Source of the DNA: Chitinophaga costaii
GTDB taxonomy: Bacteria; Bacteroidota; Bacteroidia; Chitinophagales; Chitinophagaceae
Reading direction: 5' to 3'
Assembly (NCBI RefSeq): GCF_900094705.1
Contig: NZ_FMAR01000004.1
Location: 310,001-374,000 of the forward strand
Length of the DNA: 64,000 nucleotides
In this document: in pieces, positions 16,936-25,575 of the stretch
How the letters are laid out: each line of letters begins with the position of its first letter
Numbering within the stretch: position 1 is the stretch's first letter
Translations under genes and position numbers: made by a program
Notes under the pieces: generated by a model
Databases searched by the model: none
Seen by the model: the letters and a program-made list of their open reading frames with translations, nothing else
Told to the model about the DNA's origin: nothing

Positions 16936-18381
16936 TTAACCCACACTACCCTCGAGGGTGATGGATAACAATTTTTGAGCTTCTACCGCAAATTCCATGG
17001 GTAGCTGATTCAGTACTTCCTTAGCATAACCGTTTACAATGAGGGCCACGGCCTTCTCGGTGTCTATACCGCGTGCGTTCAGGTAAAAGATTTGGTCTTC
17101 CCCGATCTTGGACGTGGTGGCTTCATGTTCCACGGTGGCGGTATTATTACGGCTTTCAATATAAGGAAACGTGTGTGCGCCGCACTGATCACCGATCAGC
17201 AGGGAGTCGCACTGCGTAAAGTTTCTGGCGGATTGTGCCCGCGGGCCTATCTTTACCAGGCCACGGTAGCTATTATCGCCATGGCCGGCGGAGATGCCTT
17301 TGGAAATGATACGGCTACGGGTATTTTTGCCCATATGTATCATTTTGGTGCCGGTATCGGCTATCTGGCGGTTGCGTGTTACGGCTACGGAGTAAAATTC
17401 TCCCTGTGAATGGTCGCCCTGCAGGATTACGCTAGGATATTTCCAGGTGATGGAAGAACCCGTTTCAACCTGCGTCCAGGAGATTTTGCTATGTGCGCCA
17501 CGGCAGATGCCGCGTTTAGTAACAAAGTTGTAAATACCACCTTTACCGTCTTTATCACCAGGGTACCAGTTTTGTACGGTGGAGTATTTTACTTCTGCGC
17601 GTTCCAACGTTACAATTTCAACCACAGCAGCGTGCAGTTGGTTTTCATCGCGCTGGGGGGCGGTGCAGCCTTCCAGGTAACTCACATATGCATCGTCGTC
17701 GGCTATGATCAGGGTACGTTCAAACTGGCCGGTGTTTTCGGCATTGATGCGGAAATAAGTAGACAATTCCATGGGGCTGCGAACGCCTTTTGGAATGTAT
17801 ACGAAAGAGCCGTCGGAAAATACGGCTGCATTCAGTGCTGCGAAGATATTGTCGGAATGGGGTACTACAGAACCCAGGTATTGCTTTACCAATTCGGGAT
17901 GCTCCTGTACGGCTTCGCCAAAGGAGCAAAAGATAATGCCCAGTTCTTTGAGCTTACCTTTATACGTGGTGGCTACGGAAACGCTGTCGAATACGGCGTC
18001 TACGGCCACCCCTGTCATCATTTTCTGTTCATTAAGCGGGATACCCAGTTTGGCAAAAGTAGCCAGCAACTCCGGATCTACTTCATCCAGGCTGTTAAGC
18101 TGCTTTTTTTGCTTGGGTGCGGCATAATAAGATACATTCTGAAAGTCGATCTGCGGCATATCAAAATGTTGCCAGGCGGGCATTTTCATTTTGAGAAATG
18201 CGGCATAGGCCTTCAGGCGCCATTGTAGTAACCATTCGGGTTCGTTCTTTTTGGCGGAGATGAAACGGATGGTATCTTCACTGAGCCCTTTAGGCGCAAT
18301 CTCCATTTCGATATCCGTCGTAAAGCCGAACTCGTACTCTTTACTCGCAATGTCGTCGATGATATCGTTGCTATTTTTCAT
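16936..18381 (-). CDS. sufB: SufB scaffold subunit
   Basis: 481 residues, normal for SufB, the subunit that receives sulfur from SufE and carries the nascent cluster. Seen: [13 protein letters not shown] near 47-59, [60 protein letters not shown], and [19 protein letters not shown]; the conserved Cys of [15 protein letters not shown] region is present. 103 bases separate it from sufA upstream; no clear promoter is seen there. Confidence 0.95.
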   Translation of the reverse strand: MKNSNDIIDDIASKEYEFGFTTDIEMEIAPKGLSEDTIRFISAKKNEPEWLLQWRLKAYAAFLKMKMPAWQHFDMPQIDFQNVSYYAAPKQKKQLNSLDEVDPELLATFAKLGIPLNEQKMMTGVAVDAVFDSVSVATTYKGKLKELGIIFCSFGEAVQEHPELVKQYLGSVVPHSDNIFAALNAAVFSDGSFVYIPKGVRSPMELSTYFRINAENTGQFERTLIIADDDAYVSYLEGCTAPQRDENQLHAAVVEIVTLERAEVKYSTVQNWYPGDKDGKGGIYNFVTKRGICRGAHSKISWTQVETGSSITWKYPSVILQGDHSQGEFYSVAVTRNRQIADTGTKMIHMGKNTRSRIISKGISAGHGDNSYRGLVKIGPRAQSARNFTQCDSLLIGDQCGAHTFPYIESRNNTATVEHEATTSKIGEDQIFYLNARGIDTEKAVALIVNGYAKEVLNQLPMEFAVEAQKLLSITLEGSVG

Positions 18382-18483
18382 GTTCTCTTCTTGGAATCAT
18401 TTGGGCGCCGGCAAAATGGAATGCCTTGCTGGAACCAGGTGTGCCGCCGCACTAAAAGATGAATGGCGGCTGTTCATATTGTA

Positions 18484-18810
18484 CTACACTGCAAAGCTTT
18501 CGCCACAGCTACAGGTACGGGTAGCATTGGGGTTGTTAAACACCAGGCCTTTGCCATTAAGACCATCTGAGTAATCTAGCTCCGTGCCGTAGAGATATAA
18601 AAGACTCTTCATATCTACTACTATCTTCATGCCTTTATCTTCAAATACCTGGTCGCTGTCTTTCAGGTTGGTGTCGAACGACATTTGGTATTCCAGGCCG
18701 GAACAACCACCTCCTTTAACACCTACCCGCAAAAATGCGTCTGCTGTTACACCTTCCTGCGCCATTTGCCGTACTACGTAATCCTGGGCTTTTGTTGATA
18801 TCGTTATCAT
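18484..18810 (-). CDS. sufA: A-type Fe-S carrier (SufA/IscA/ErpA family)
   Basis: 108 residues, one HesB/IscA domain. The three ligand cysteines are present: Cys36 in KGGGCSGLEY and Cys100/Cys102 in TRTCSCGESF. It accepts clusters from the SufBCD scaffold and hands them to apoproteins. First gene of the operon; a candidate promoter and a long inverted repeat lie in its leader. Gene symbol by family and position. Confidence 0.9.
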   Translation of the reverse strand: MITISTKAQDYVVRQMAQEGVTADAFLRVGVKGGGCSGLEYQMSFDTNLKDSDQVFEDKGMKIVVDMKSLLYLYGTELDYSDGLNGKGLVFNNPNATRTCSCGESFAV

Positions 18811-18843
18811 ATGTCCCGTTTTTTAAGTTAGAAACAGACTAAA

Positions 18844-18890
18844 ACCGGAAGGTAAATTCATATTAAAAATATTGAAATTTATCATCCGGT
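18844..18890 (-). promoter_or_regulatory. long inverted repeat in the suf leader
   Basis: ACCGGA-AGG-TAAATT-CA-TATT (18844-18864) faces AATATT-GA-AATTTA-TCA-TCCGGT (18868-18890, arms complementary with a three-base mismatch block and one-base bulges). It lies between the candidate -7 element and the sufA start, so it would form a hairpin in the 5' leader 33 bases before the start codon. It could also be read as a DNA operator for the divergent SufR-like protein. Confidence 0.5.
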
Positions 18891-18902
18891 ACTACAAGGC
18901 GA

Positions 18903-18910
18903 CAAAGCTA
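18903..18910 (-). promoter_or_regulatory. -7 element for the suf operon
   Basis: On the minus strand TAGCTTTG fits TAnnTTTG. Transcription would begin near 18896, giving a leader of about 85 bases that contains the inverted repeat. No -33 TTG at standard spacing is seen. Confidence 0.4.
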
Positions 18911-19045
18911 CAATCTTTCCCGGTATAATAATATAGGGAGTATCGATTGGGCTATAAGTGTTGTGCCTTACAGTATTTTTTAAACTGATACAAATTTACG
19001 ACATTTGAGAATAATACAAGTACTCACTTGGAAAATTATATTGCC

Positions 19046-19684
19046 ATGCACCTGCATACGGCCGAGCGTTTTTTAATGTTGTTGAAGACCAAAGGTCCGC
19101 TTTCGGCTGCTGCCGTGGCGCAGTCGTTGGGCATCACCCACGAAGGCGCTCGGTTGCAACTGCAAAAGCTGGCGGCCGCTGGTTTGGTACAGGCCGAAAC
19201 TGCGGCATCCCGGGGCGTAGGCCGCCCGGTGCAAAGCTGGCAACTTACGGCTGCCGGCCATACGCGCTTCCCCGACGCCCATGCAGATCTATCCATACAG
19301 CTTATTCAAACCATTCAGCAACTTCTGGGCGATGAGGCCCTGCAACAAGTAATGAATGCCCGCGAGAAGCTGGCGGCAGATAAATACATGGAACAGCTGG
19401 CAGGCATAGATGATATTCCTGCCAGGCTGGAGCAGTTTGCCGCCATCCGTAGCCGGGAAGGCTTTTTGGCGGAATGGCAGGCACATGGGGATGCCTACCT
19501 GTTCATCGAAAACCATTGCCCCATCTGCTCCGCCGCCAAAGAATGCCCCGGTATCTGTGAGTCTGAACTCCGTATATTCCAACAAATTATGGGTGGGCTG
19601 GCTACCATTGCCCGTAAACATCATATCGTAGGCGGCGACCGCCGCTGCGTATACGAGGTAGCGCCATTGGCGGTAACAGCTTAA
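19046..19684 (+). CDS. SufR-like Fe-S sensing transcriptional regulator
   Basis: 212 residues from ATG 19046 (an in-frame TTG at 19028 would add six). N-terminal winged helix: ERFLMLLKTKGPLSAAAVAQSLGITHEGARLQLQKLAAAGLV, with wing GVGRPVQSWQLT. The C-terminal half has a cysteine cluster CPICSAAKECPGICESEL (Cys158, 161, 167, 171) plus a late Cys201, the layout of SufR-type proteins that bind a 4Fe-4S cluster and repress suf genes when clusters are plentiful. It is divergent from the suf operon across a 235-base region that holds the suf promoter and a long inverted repeat, so control of sufABCDSE is a strong inference. Confidence 0.8.
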   Translation: MHLHTAERFLMLLKTKGPLSAAAVAQSLGITHEGARLQLQKLAAAGLVQAETAASRGVGRPVQSWQLTAAGHTRFPDAHADLSIQLIQTIQQLLGDEALQQVMNAREKLAADKYMEQLAGIDDIPARLEQFAAIRSREGFLAEWQAHGDAYLFIENHCPICSAAKECPGICESELRIFQQIMGGLATIARKHHIVGGDRRCVYEVAPLAVTA

Positions 19685-19708
19685 TAGTTCCTGAATAGGA
19701 AGATAGTG

Positions 19709-19735
19709 GCCCGTTATTCCGAGAACGGGCTTTTT
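19709..19735 (+). terminator. terminator of the SufR-like gene
   Basis: GCCCGTT (19709-19715) / AACGGGC (19724-19730), 8-base loop, then TTTTT. It lies 24 bases after the stop codon, before the convergent gene ending at 19740. Confidence 0.7.
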
Positions 19736-19739
19736 AGTT

Positions 19740-20153
19740 TTAAAAGATGAGAACCAGGGTGCCGGAAATGATAAGTATGGCTGCGATGGCGGTTTTAATG
19801 GTAATTGTTTCGTGGAGAAAAATGGCCGCCAGCACAATGGTGATCGCCACACTCAGCTTATCCAGCGGCGCTACCTGTGAAACCTTGCCCGATTGCAGGG
19901 CCTTGAAATAAAATATCCAGGAAAGGCCGGTAGCCACCCCGGACAGCAATAGGAAGATCCAGTTGTTCCGGCTCAGTAAGGGCAGTCCTTTCTCCTCATT
20001 GCGGGCCAGTACAATACCCCAGGCTATCACCAGGATGATAACCGTGCGGATGGCGGTAGCCAGATCGGAAGATATGCCTGTCACCCCTTTTTTTGCCAGA
20101 ATGGCCGTGAGGGAGGCAAAGAATGCGGAGAGTAATGCGTAGCGCCACCACAT
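19740..20153 (-). CDS. EamA-family half-length membrane transporter
   Basis: 137 residues from ATG 20153 (MWWRYALLSAFFASLTAILAK); an upstream in-frame start at 20189 is less likely. One EamA/DMT repeat of about five membrane segments, with GVATGLSWIFYFKALQSGKVSQVAPLDKLSVAITIVLAAIFLHE, the standard half-domain wording. Half-size DMT proteins act as dimers and resemble small multidrug or metabolite exporters. Substrate unknown. It converges with the SufR-like gene and has no operon partner. Confidence 0.82.
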   Translation of the reverse strand: MWWRYALLSAFFASLTAILAKKGVTGISSDLATAIRTVIILVIAWGIVLARNEEKGLPLLSRNNWIFLLLSGVATGLSWIFYFKALQSGKVSQVAPLDKLSVAITIVLAAIFLHETITIKTAIAAILIISGTLVLIF

Positions 20154-20757
20154 GGAAATGTTATTTAAGTAAAAGTAGGCCAGTAGCACAAATATAAGGC
20201 GGGATTATGGAGTTGGCCTGAAGACTTTAGGCTAGTTTTTTCATGTCTTGGATAAAGCATGGCATCTTGCAGGCACTATTCAGGTAACGCTGCGTATAAA
20301 CCATGATAATGCGCACCAGCTTATCCATAATGACCATTGATGGGCAGGAATAAGGGGGCATGGTGGTTTAATGTCCTGGATGTGTAACCGGCTATAACTC
20401 ATAATTTAATTTGGAATACTATTGTAAGTAACTTTAAATATATTATTGAATATCAATTTACTGAGATTTAAATGATTGGGTATTCTTGCATTGTTGGCTT
20501 AGCTGGACAGTGGTAATATGTTGTTTTTTTTAATAACTGCCCTGTACATCCGAAGTAATACAAATAATTGATCGTGAAGAATTAGCAGCAAGTTAGCGGT
20601 GTTATGGCTTTAAATTAGAGCGGCATTAGACTTCTCCCCATTTACTGGAAATACTAAACTATCTGGGTAAATTGCTGTCTGACAAAGTGTTGAAAAGCGT
20701 TATCATTTTTGGAAATTGATGCCAGGTTGATTAATTAGCACTGGAGAAAGCTTACCC
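20154..20757. other. 604-base intergenic region
   Basis: No supported gene. A 36-codon frame on the minus strand (20227-20337, MVIMDKLVRIIMVYTQRYL start) has coding-like content but no homologue is recognised and no promoter is seen; it may be a remnant. The last 250 bases are AT-rich and should hold the promoter of the two-component genes at 20758; no exact TAnnTTTG was found. Confidence 0.4.
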
Positions 20758-21453
20758 ATGAAAATACTACTGATCGAAGATGAGCCAAAGGTGGCGGCTT
20801 TTATAAAACGTGGGCTGGAAGAACAACAGCACCAAGTGGAGGTGGTCTACGACGGCCTTGCCGGAGAGAAGATTGTAGCCCAGCACTCGTATGACTTGTT
20901 AATTCTGGATGTGATGTTGCCCGGATTAAATGGCCTAGAATTGTGTAAGCGCATCCGTGGGCAGAATATCCAAACGCCTATTCTCATGCTCACCGCCCTG
21001 AGCGCCACCAACGATGTGGTAGATGGTTTGTATGCAGGGGCAGACGACTACCTGTCTAAACCGTTTCATTTTTCCGAACTGCTGGCCCGCATCCAGGCCC
21101 TTACCCGCCGCCGTTACCGCCAGGATCAGGCGGAAAAAGTAACGCTGGAATTTGAAGATCTGCAACTTGATACCCATACAAAAATGGGCCACCGAGAAGG
21201 CAAAGAAATTGTGCTGACGGCCAAGGAATATGCTTTGCTGGAGCTGTTTATGCGCAATCCCCAGAAAGTATTATCACGGGCTTACATAGCGGAAGTAGTG
21301 TGGGGACTAGACTTCGATAGCGGTACCAATACTATAGACGTTTATGTAAATTACCTGCGGAATAAGATTGAAAAAGGCTTCACGGGCGAACGCCTCATCC
21401 ACACCGTAGTGGGTATGGGGTATGTGCTGAAAGTAAAAGGAGCTACCGCCTGA
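20758..21453 (+). CDS. OmpR/CusR-family response regulator
   Basis: 231 residues. Receiver domain 1-120 with acidic pocket IEDE at 6-9, phospho-acceptor Asp51 in LILDVMLPG, Thr79 in MLTA and Lys101 in YLSKPF; then an OmpR-type winged helix (VLTAKEYALLELFMRNPQKVLSRAYIAEVVWG, and the wing NYLRNKIEKGF... VVGMGYVLK). It is followed after 59 bases by its histidine kinase and then by a CusCBA-type efflux set. Three TTTTAAT boxes at 11-bp steps in front of the efflux genes fit tandem binding by this regulator. CusR-like metal response is inferred from context. Confidence 0.9.
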   Translation: MKILLIEDEPKVAAFIKRGLEEQQHQVEVVYDGLAGEKIVAQHSYDLLILDVMLPGLNGLELCKRIRGQNIQTPILMLTALSATNDVVDGLYAGADDYLSKPFHFSELLARIQALTRRRYRQDQAEKVTLEFEDLQLDTHTKMGHREGKEIVLTAKEYALLELFMRNPQKVLSRAYIAEVVWGLDFDSGTNTIDVYVNYLRNKIEKGFTGERLIHTVVGMGYVLKVKGATA

Positions 21454-21512
21454 TGCTGTGCCATTAACACTTCCTTACTGTAGTCATTCACCCGGTCGAA
21501 AGCATTGCCATT

Positions 21513-22865
21513 ATGAAAATTCGCCACCGGCTGTCGCTACAGTTTGCCCTGATCTGCGGGGTATTGCTGCTGGCCATTTTCAGCCTCATTTACTTTTTAT
21601 CCTCTCACTACATTGCTACGTCTTTTTACGGGCAGTTGCAAGACCGCGCCCTGATTACGGCGCAGGTGTACCTGGAAAAAGACGAATTGGCCAAGCGCAA
21701 GTTCCAGGAAATTCAAAAAAAATACCTTAACAGCATTCCCGACGAAGTCAGTAATATTTATGATGATGCGAATAAAGCCGTATTTATAGACAATACCTAT
21801 TATAATTGGAAACTGTCTTTACTCAGTGCTGTCCGGAAAGACCGGCTTTTATATTTCAGGGTGAACGACCAGCCGGCGGTAGGCATATACTATACCGATA
21901 ATCAGGGAAATTACGTGGTGATCGTAACTGCCCCGGACGTGGCGGGGAGGCGGCAGTTGCACACCTTGCTGGCCATCCTGATCAGCACCTTTGCCTTAAG
22001 CCTGCTGCTCATCTTTTTTGCCGGGCAATGGTTTGCCTTCCGGGCCTTGCAGCCCATTGCCAACATCAACCGCCAGGTACAGCGTATCCGCGCCACCAAT
22101 TTGCACCACCGCGTACGGCGGGCGCGCAATAAAGATGAAGTAGACGAGCTAGCGGCTAATTTTAACGAACTGCTGGCCCACCTGGAGGCGGCGTTTAATA
22201 CGCAGCGGTCTTTTGTAAGCAATGCCTCCCACGAATTGCGCACTCCCCTTACCACCATCATTGGTGAAATAGAGGTGACCTTGCAGAAATCCCGGCAGCC
22301 GGAGGTTTATCTGGAAACCTTGCATTCTGTGTTAGATGAATCGGTGAAACTCAAAAGTATAACTGATGGACTGCTGCAGCTTACCAAAACAGATTTTTCC
22401 CTGCCCGGTGTGGCACCTTATGCCATCCGCCTGGATGAGCTGCTCATTGCATTGCAAATTGAATGGGCTAAGGAAAAACCACCAGGCTTGGTGCAGCTTC
22501 ATTTTGAGAACCTGCCGGAAGATTCAGGGCCTCTGAGTGTAATGGGTAATGAGGCCTTGCTGGAACTAGCTTTCCAGAATATTCTTAAGAACGCATTTAA
22601 ATTCTCCGATTATAAACCGGTAACAGTAACGCTGCGCCTGGAGCCGCAATTGCATATAGAGATTCGCGACCAGGGTATAGGCATTGCCCCCGGGGATTTA
22701 AAAAATATTTTTTTGCCGCTTTTTCGCGCACCCAATGCCTATGCTTACGACGGGTATGGGATTGGGCTGGCCTTATCGCAGAAAATACTGGAGCTGCATA
22801 GCGCAAAAATTGAAGTGGAGAGTGAGCCGGGGGTGGGGAGTGTGTTTCATATACGGTTTAAATAA
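21513..22865 (+). CDS. sensor histidine kinase (CusS-like)
   Basis: 450 residues: membrane segment about 11-30, periplasmic sensor about 31-148, second membrane segment about 150-171, HAMP to about 225, then HisKA with phospho-acceptor His240 in SNASHELRTPLTTIIGEIE and an HATPase_c domain with N box LAFQNILKNAFKFS, G1 RDQGIGIAP and G2 DGYGIGLALSQKIL. The periplasmic loop lacks obvious His/Met metal sites. It pairs with the response regulator just upstream and is followed by the efflux genes, so it likely senses periplasmic copper, silver or a related metal. Confidence 0.9.
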   Translation: MKIRHRLSLQFALICGVLLLAIFSLIYFLSSHYIATSFYGQLQDRALITAQVYLEKDELAKRKFQEIQKKYLNSIPDEVSNIYDDANKAVFIDNTYYNWKLSLLSAVRKDRLLYFRVNDQPAVGIYYTDNQGNYVVIVTAPDVAGRRQLHTLLAILISTFALSLLLIFFAGQWFAFRALQPIANINRQVQRIRATNLHHRVRRARNKDEVDELAANFNELLAHLEAAFNTQRSFVSNASHELRTPLTTIIGEIEVTLQKSRQPEVYLETLHSVLDESVKLKSITDGLLQLTKTDFSLPGVAPYAIRLDELLIALQIEWAKEKPPGLVQLHFENLPEDSGPLSVMGNEALLELAFQNILKNAFKFSDYKPVTVTLRLEPQLHIEIRDQGIGIAPGDLKNIFLPLFRAPNAYAYDGYGIGLALSQKILELHSAKIEVESEPGVGSVFHIRFK

Positions 22866-23018
22866 TTGAATAGCCAATCCCAGCATTTGCTCCTTATCCC
22901 CGGAAGCTGCAACTAATTTTTGATGGCATACGTTATTTATAGTAGCTATTTACAAACCATTGTGATAATTCATTATCATATTCTACCAAAACATTGTTAA
23001 TTAAAAGCTAACATTCTT

Positions 23019-23076
23019 TTTTAATAGCTTTTTAATGCTGTTTTAATACATCACAACTTATTGCATATGATCTTTG
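23019..23076 (+). promoter_or_regulatory. cusCBA promoter with 11-bp direct repeats
   Basis: TTTTAAT occurs at 23019, 23030 and 23041, exactly 11 bases apart, which puts the three boxes on one DNA face as for OmpR/PhoB-type activators. Twenty-one bases further is GATCTTTG (23069-23076), one mismatch from TAnnTTTG, so the boxes end near position -36. This arrangement favours ATG 23097 as the start of the first efflux gene. Confidence 0.55.
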
Positions 23077-23096
23077 CGTCCGAAATTAGTATACGT

Positions 23097-24368
23097 ATGA
23101 TCTGTCGCTTTTTAATATTGTTTCCCTTAGTCTTTTGCTTTCAGCGCAGCATGGCCCAGCAGGCAGATACGCTATCGCTGACGCTTCCGCAGGCAGAACA
23201 GCAGCTTTTGCAAAAGAACATTCCCTTATTGGCCCAACGCTACAGCCTGGACTCTGCCCAGGCCACCATCGTTACAGCCCGTCTCTGGGATAATCCCACT
23301 CTTTACCTGGAAAACGTATTGTATAACCAGAACAACAGCCGGGTACTGGATTTCTCTTCCGAAGGAGAAAGAGCGGCGCAGTTGTCGCAAGTATTTAAGA
23401 TTGCCGGCCAGCGTAACCGGGCGGTAAAGGTGGCACAGAGCGGCTCCCGGATGACGGAGTATCAGTTTTACGACCTGCTCCGCACCTTGCGATTCACCCT
23501 GCGGGATGATTTCTACCGGTTGTATTTCGCTGAGCAATCCATTAATCTTTATGGGGAGCAGATCATTTCCCTGCAAAAAATATTACATGCATTTGAAGAC
23601 CAGCTAAAGCAAGGCAACGTGTCCCTTAAAGATGTGTTGCGCATCCGCTCCTTGCTCTACGATCTGCAAAGCGATGAGGCGCAGGCCCACCAGGATCTTC
23701 AATCCACACTGAGCGACTTGCAGCAACTGCTGCGTATACCAGCCACCACGCCGGTGAAGCCTGTGCTGCCCGATGGTGCGCTGCAACCACCTGCTGTTAC
23801 AGTGTTTAGTTATCCGCAGCTACTGGACAGCGCCCGCGCCAACCGCTACGATCTAAAAATGGCGCAGGAAAATGTGAACTACAACGACCTGAATTTGCGC
23901 TTGCAGCGTTCCCTGGCCATACCTGATGTAGCCGTGGGGCTTACCTACGACCGCCAGGGTAATTTCCGCCCTAACTATAATGGCCTTTCGCTTTCCATCC
24001 CGGTACCGGCCTGGAACCGCAACCAGGGTAATATTAAAATGGCCCATGCTTCCCTGGAGAGCAGCAAACTACAACTGCAAGGCACCCAGGATCAATTAGA
24101 GCATGACGTGATGGATAGCTATCAGCAGGCCCTCCGCACCCAGCAAATGCTGCAACAGGTAGATCCGGCTTTTGCCAGTGACTATAACCACTTGCTGGGG
24201 GAAGTGCAAAAAAACTTCCAGGCGCATAACCTGAACCTGCTAGAGTTCATTGACCTCTACGATTCTTATCGTGAAACGGTGTTGAAACTCAACAACCTTC
24301 GCTACAACGAACTCCAGGCGCTGGAAAACGTGAACTACTCCACAGGCTCCTCCATTTTTCAACTCTAA
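23097..24368 (+). CDS. TolC/CusC-family outer-membrane efflux protein
   Basis: 423 residues from ATG 23097, which gives the signal peptide MICRFLILFPLVFCFQRSMAQ; starts at 23061 (TTG) and 23067 (ATG) fall in the promoter. The protein has the internal duplication of the OEP family, long coiled helices (LPQAEQQLLQKNIPLLAQRYSLDSAQ, and EVQKNFQAHNLNLLEFIDLYDSYRETVLKLNNLRY at the end) and beta segments SLSIPVPAWNRNQGN. It forms the outer-membrane channel of the tripartite pump made with the next two genes. 11 bases separate it from the adaptor gene. Confidence 0.88.
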   Translation: MICRFLILFPLVFCFQRSMAQQADTLSLTLPQAEQQLLQKNIPLLAQRYSLDSAQATIVTARLWDNPTLYLENVLYNQNNSRVLDFSSEGERAAQLSQVFKIAGQRNRAVKVAQSGSRMTEYQFYDLLRTLRFTLRDDFYRLYFAEQSINLYGEQIISLQKILHAFEDQLKQGNVSLKDVLRIRSLLYDLQSDEAQAHQDLQSTLSDLQQLLRIPATTPVKPVLPDGALQPPAVTVFSYPQLLDSARANRYDLKMAQENVNYNDLNLRLQRSLAIPDVAVGLTYDRQGNFRPNYNGLSLSIPVPAWNRNQGNIKMAHASLESSKLQLQGTQDQLEHDVMDSYQQALRTQQMLQQVDPAFASDYNHLLGEVQKNFQAHNLNLLEFIDLYDSYRETVLKLNNLRYNELQALENVNYSTGSSIFQL

Positions 24369-24379
24369 AATGCATCCTC

Positions 24380-25495
24380 ATGCCATATATTTTTAAACAA
24401 CACATCGTTACTTCCGTATTAGGTATAGGCCTACTAGCCGCCGCACTCACCGCCTGTACATCGCACAAGCCGGAAGAAAGCGGCGAGGAACAAGGTTGGG
24501 TACTGACAGACTCCCTGTTGCACAGTTTACGCATAGACACCGCTACCGCCCATCCTATCGAAAGCGAAGTGTCGCTTACCGGTAAGATAGCGCCCAATGA
24601 AGACGAAGTGGCCCGTATATTCCCCATGGTAAGTGGTGTAGTAACTAATATGAAGGCGCAATCCGGCGATTTGGTTACTGCTGGTCAAACCCTGGCCGTG
24701 CTGCATTCCGCAGAAATGGCAGGCTATACCGCCGATGAAACGGTGAATAAAAACGCCTTGGCTACGGCTAAGCGCAATCTTGATGTGGCTGAATCATTTT
24801 ATAAAAGTGGCCTCTCTTCCCAGAAAGAACTGGAAGAAGCCCGTGCCGCCTACGCCACCGCTGAGGCGCAACTAAATCGTTCCAGCACCGTGCTTTCCAT
24901 TAATGGTGGTGGCAATGCCAAGTCGGACTACCTGGTGAAATCGCCCATCACGGGTTTCGTGATAGCCCGTTCCGGTGCAGAGCACATGCAGTGGCGTCCC
25001 GATAATACCGAGCCCATTTTTGTAATTGCGAACCTGCATACGGTATGGGCCATGATCAATGTGTATGAGTCTGACATTGCCAATGTGCGGGAAGGCGATA
25101 ATGTAGCCATCACCACCCTCTCTTACCCCGACAAAATATTTAATGGTAAAGTGCAGAAAGTGTACAACGTGCTGGATCCGGATAATAAAGTAATGAAAGC
25201 CCGGGTGAGCATAGACAATCCTGATTACCTGCTGAAACCCGAAATGTTCGTCAGCGTAAAAGCCCAGCGGCATGCCAGTACAGAAGGCGTGAGCATTCCT
25301 AGCCGGGGCATCATCTTCGACAACGATAAGCAATACGTGCTGGTACTCACGCACGGCGAACCTAAAGTGGCCGTCCGTGAAATTACCGTGGGCCGTACAG
25401 TGGAAGACCGTGCTTATGTAACCAGTGGTCTTAAAGAAGGCGATGAAATAGTTGCTTCCCGCCAGGTATTCATTTACGAGTCGCTGAAAAAATAA
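24380..25495 (+). CDS. RND efflux periplasmic adaptor (CusB/CzcB family)
   Basis: 371 residues, a lipoprotein: the lipobox LTAC places the lipidated Cys at 26. Order of parts: beta-barrel/lipoyl half IAPNEDEVARIFPMVSGVVTNM, QSGDLVTAGQTLAVLHS, a short alpha-hairpin (about 110-170), second lipoyl half VKSPITGFVIARSG, and a C-terminal membrane-proximal domain. It lacks a Met-rich N-terminal extension such as that of E. coli CusB. It links the inner-membrane pump to the outer-membrane channel. Confidence 0.9.
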   Translation: MPYIFKQHIVTSVLGIGLLAAALTACTSHKPEESGEEQGWVLTDSLLHSLRIDTATAHPIESEVSLTGKIAPNEDEVARIFPMVSGVVTNMKAQSGDLVTAGQTLAVLHSAEMAGYTADETVNKNALATAKRNLDVAESFYKSGLSSQKELEEARAAYATAEAQLNRSSTVLSINGGGNAKSDYLVKSPITGFVIARSGAEHMQWRPDNTEPIFVIANLHTVWAMINVYESDIANVREGDNVAITTLSYPDKIFNGKVQKVYNVLDPDNKVMKARVSIDNPDYLLKPEMFVSVKAQRHASTEGVSIPSRGIIFDNDKQYVLVLTHGEPKVAVREITVGRTVEDRAYVTSGLKEGDEIVASRQVFIYESLKK

Positions 25496-25575
25496 TCCGT
25501 TGGAATGCGGCAGGGGCGTAGTGTTTCTTCGCTGCGCGCCATGCCCAGGCAGGCTTCCCACAAAACAAACGAACA

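Noticed and set aside
20227..20337. 36-codon minus-strand frame as a gene
   Set aside because: Coding-like wording but too short, no promoter and no recognised family; noted in the spacer entry only.
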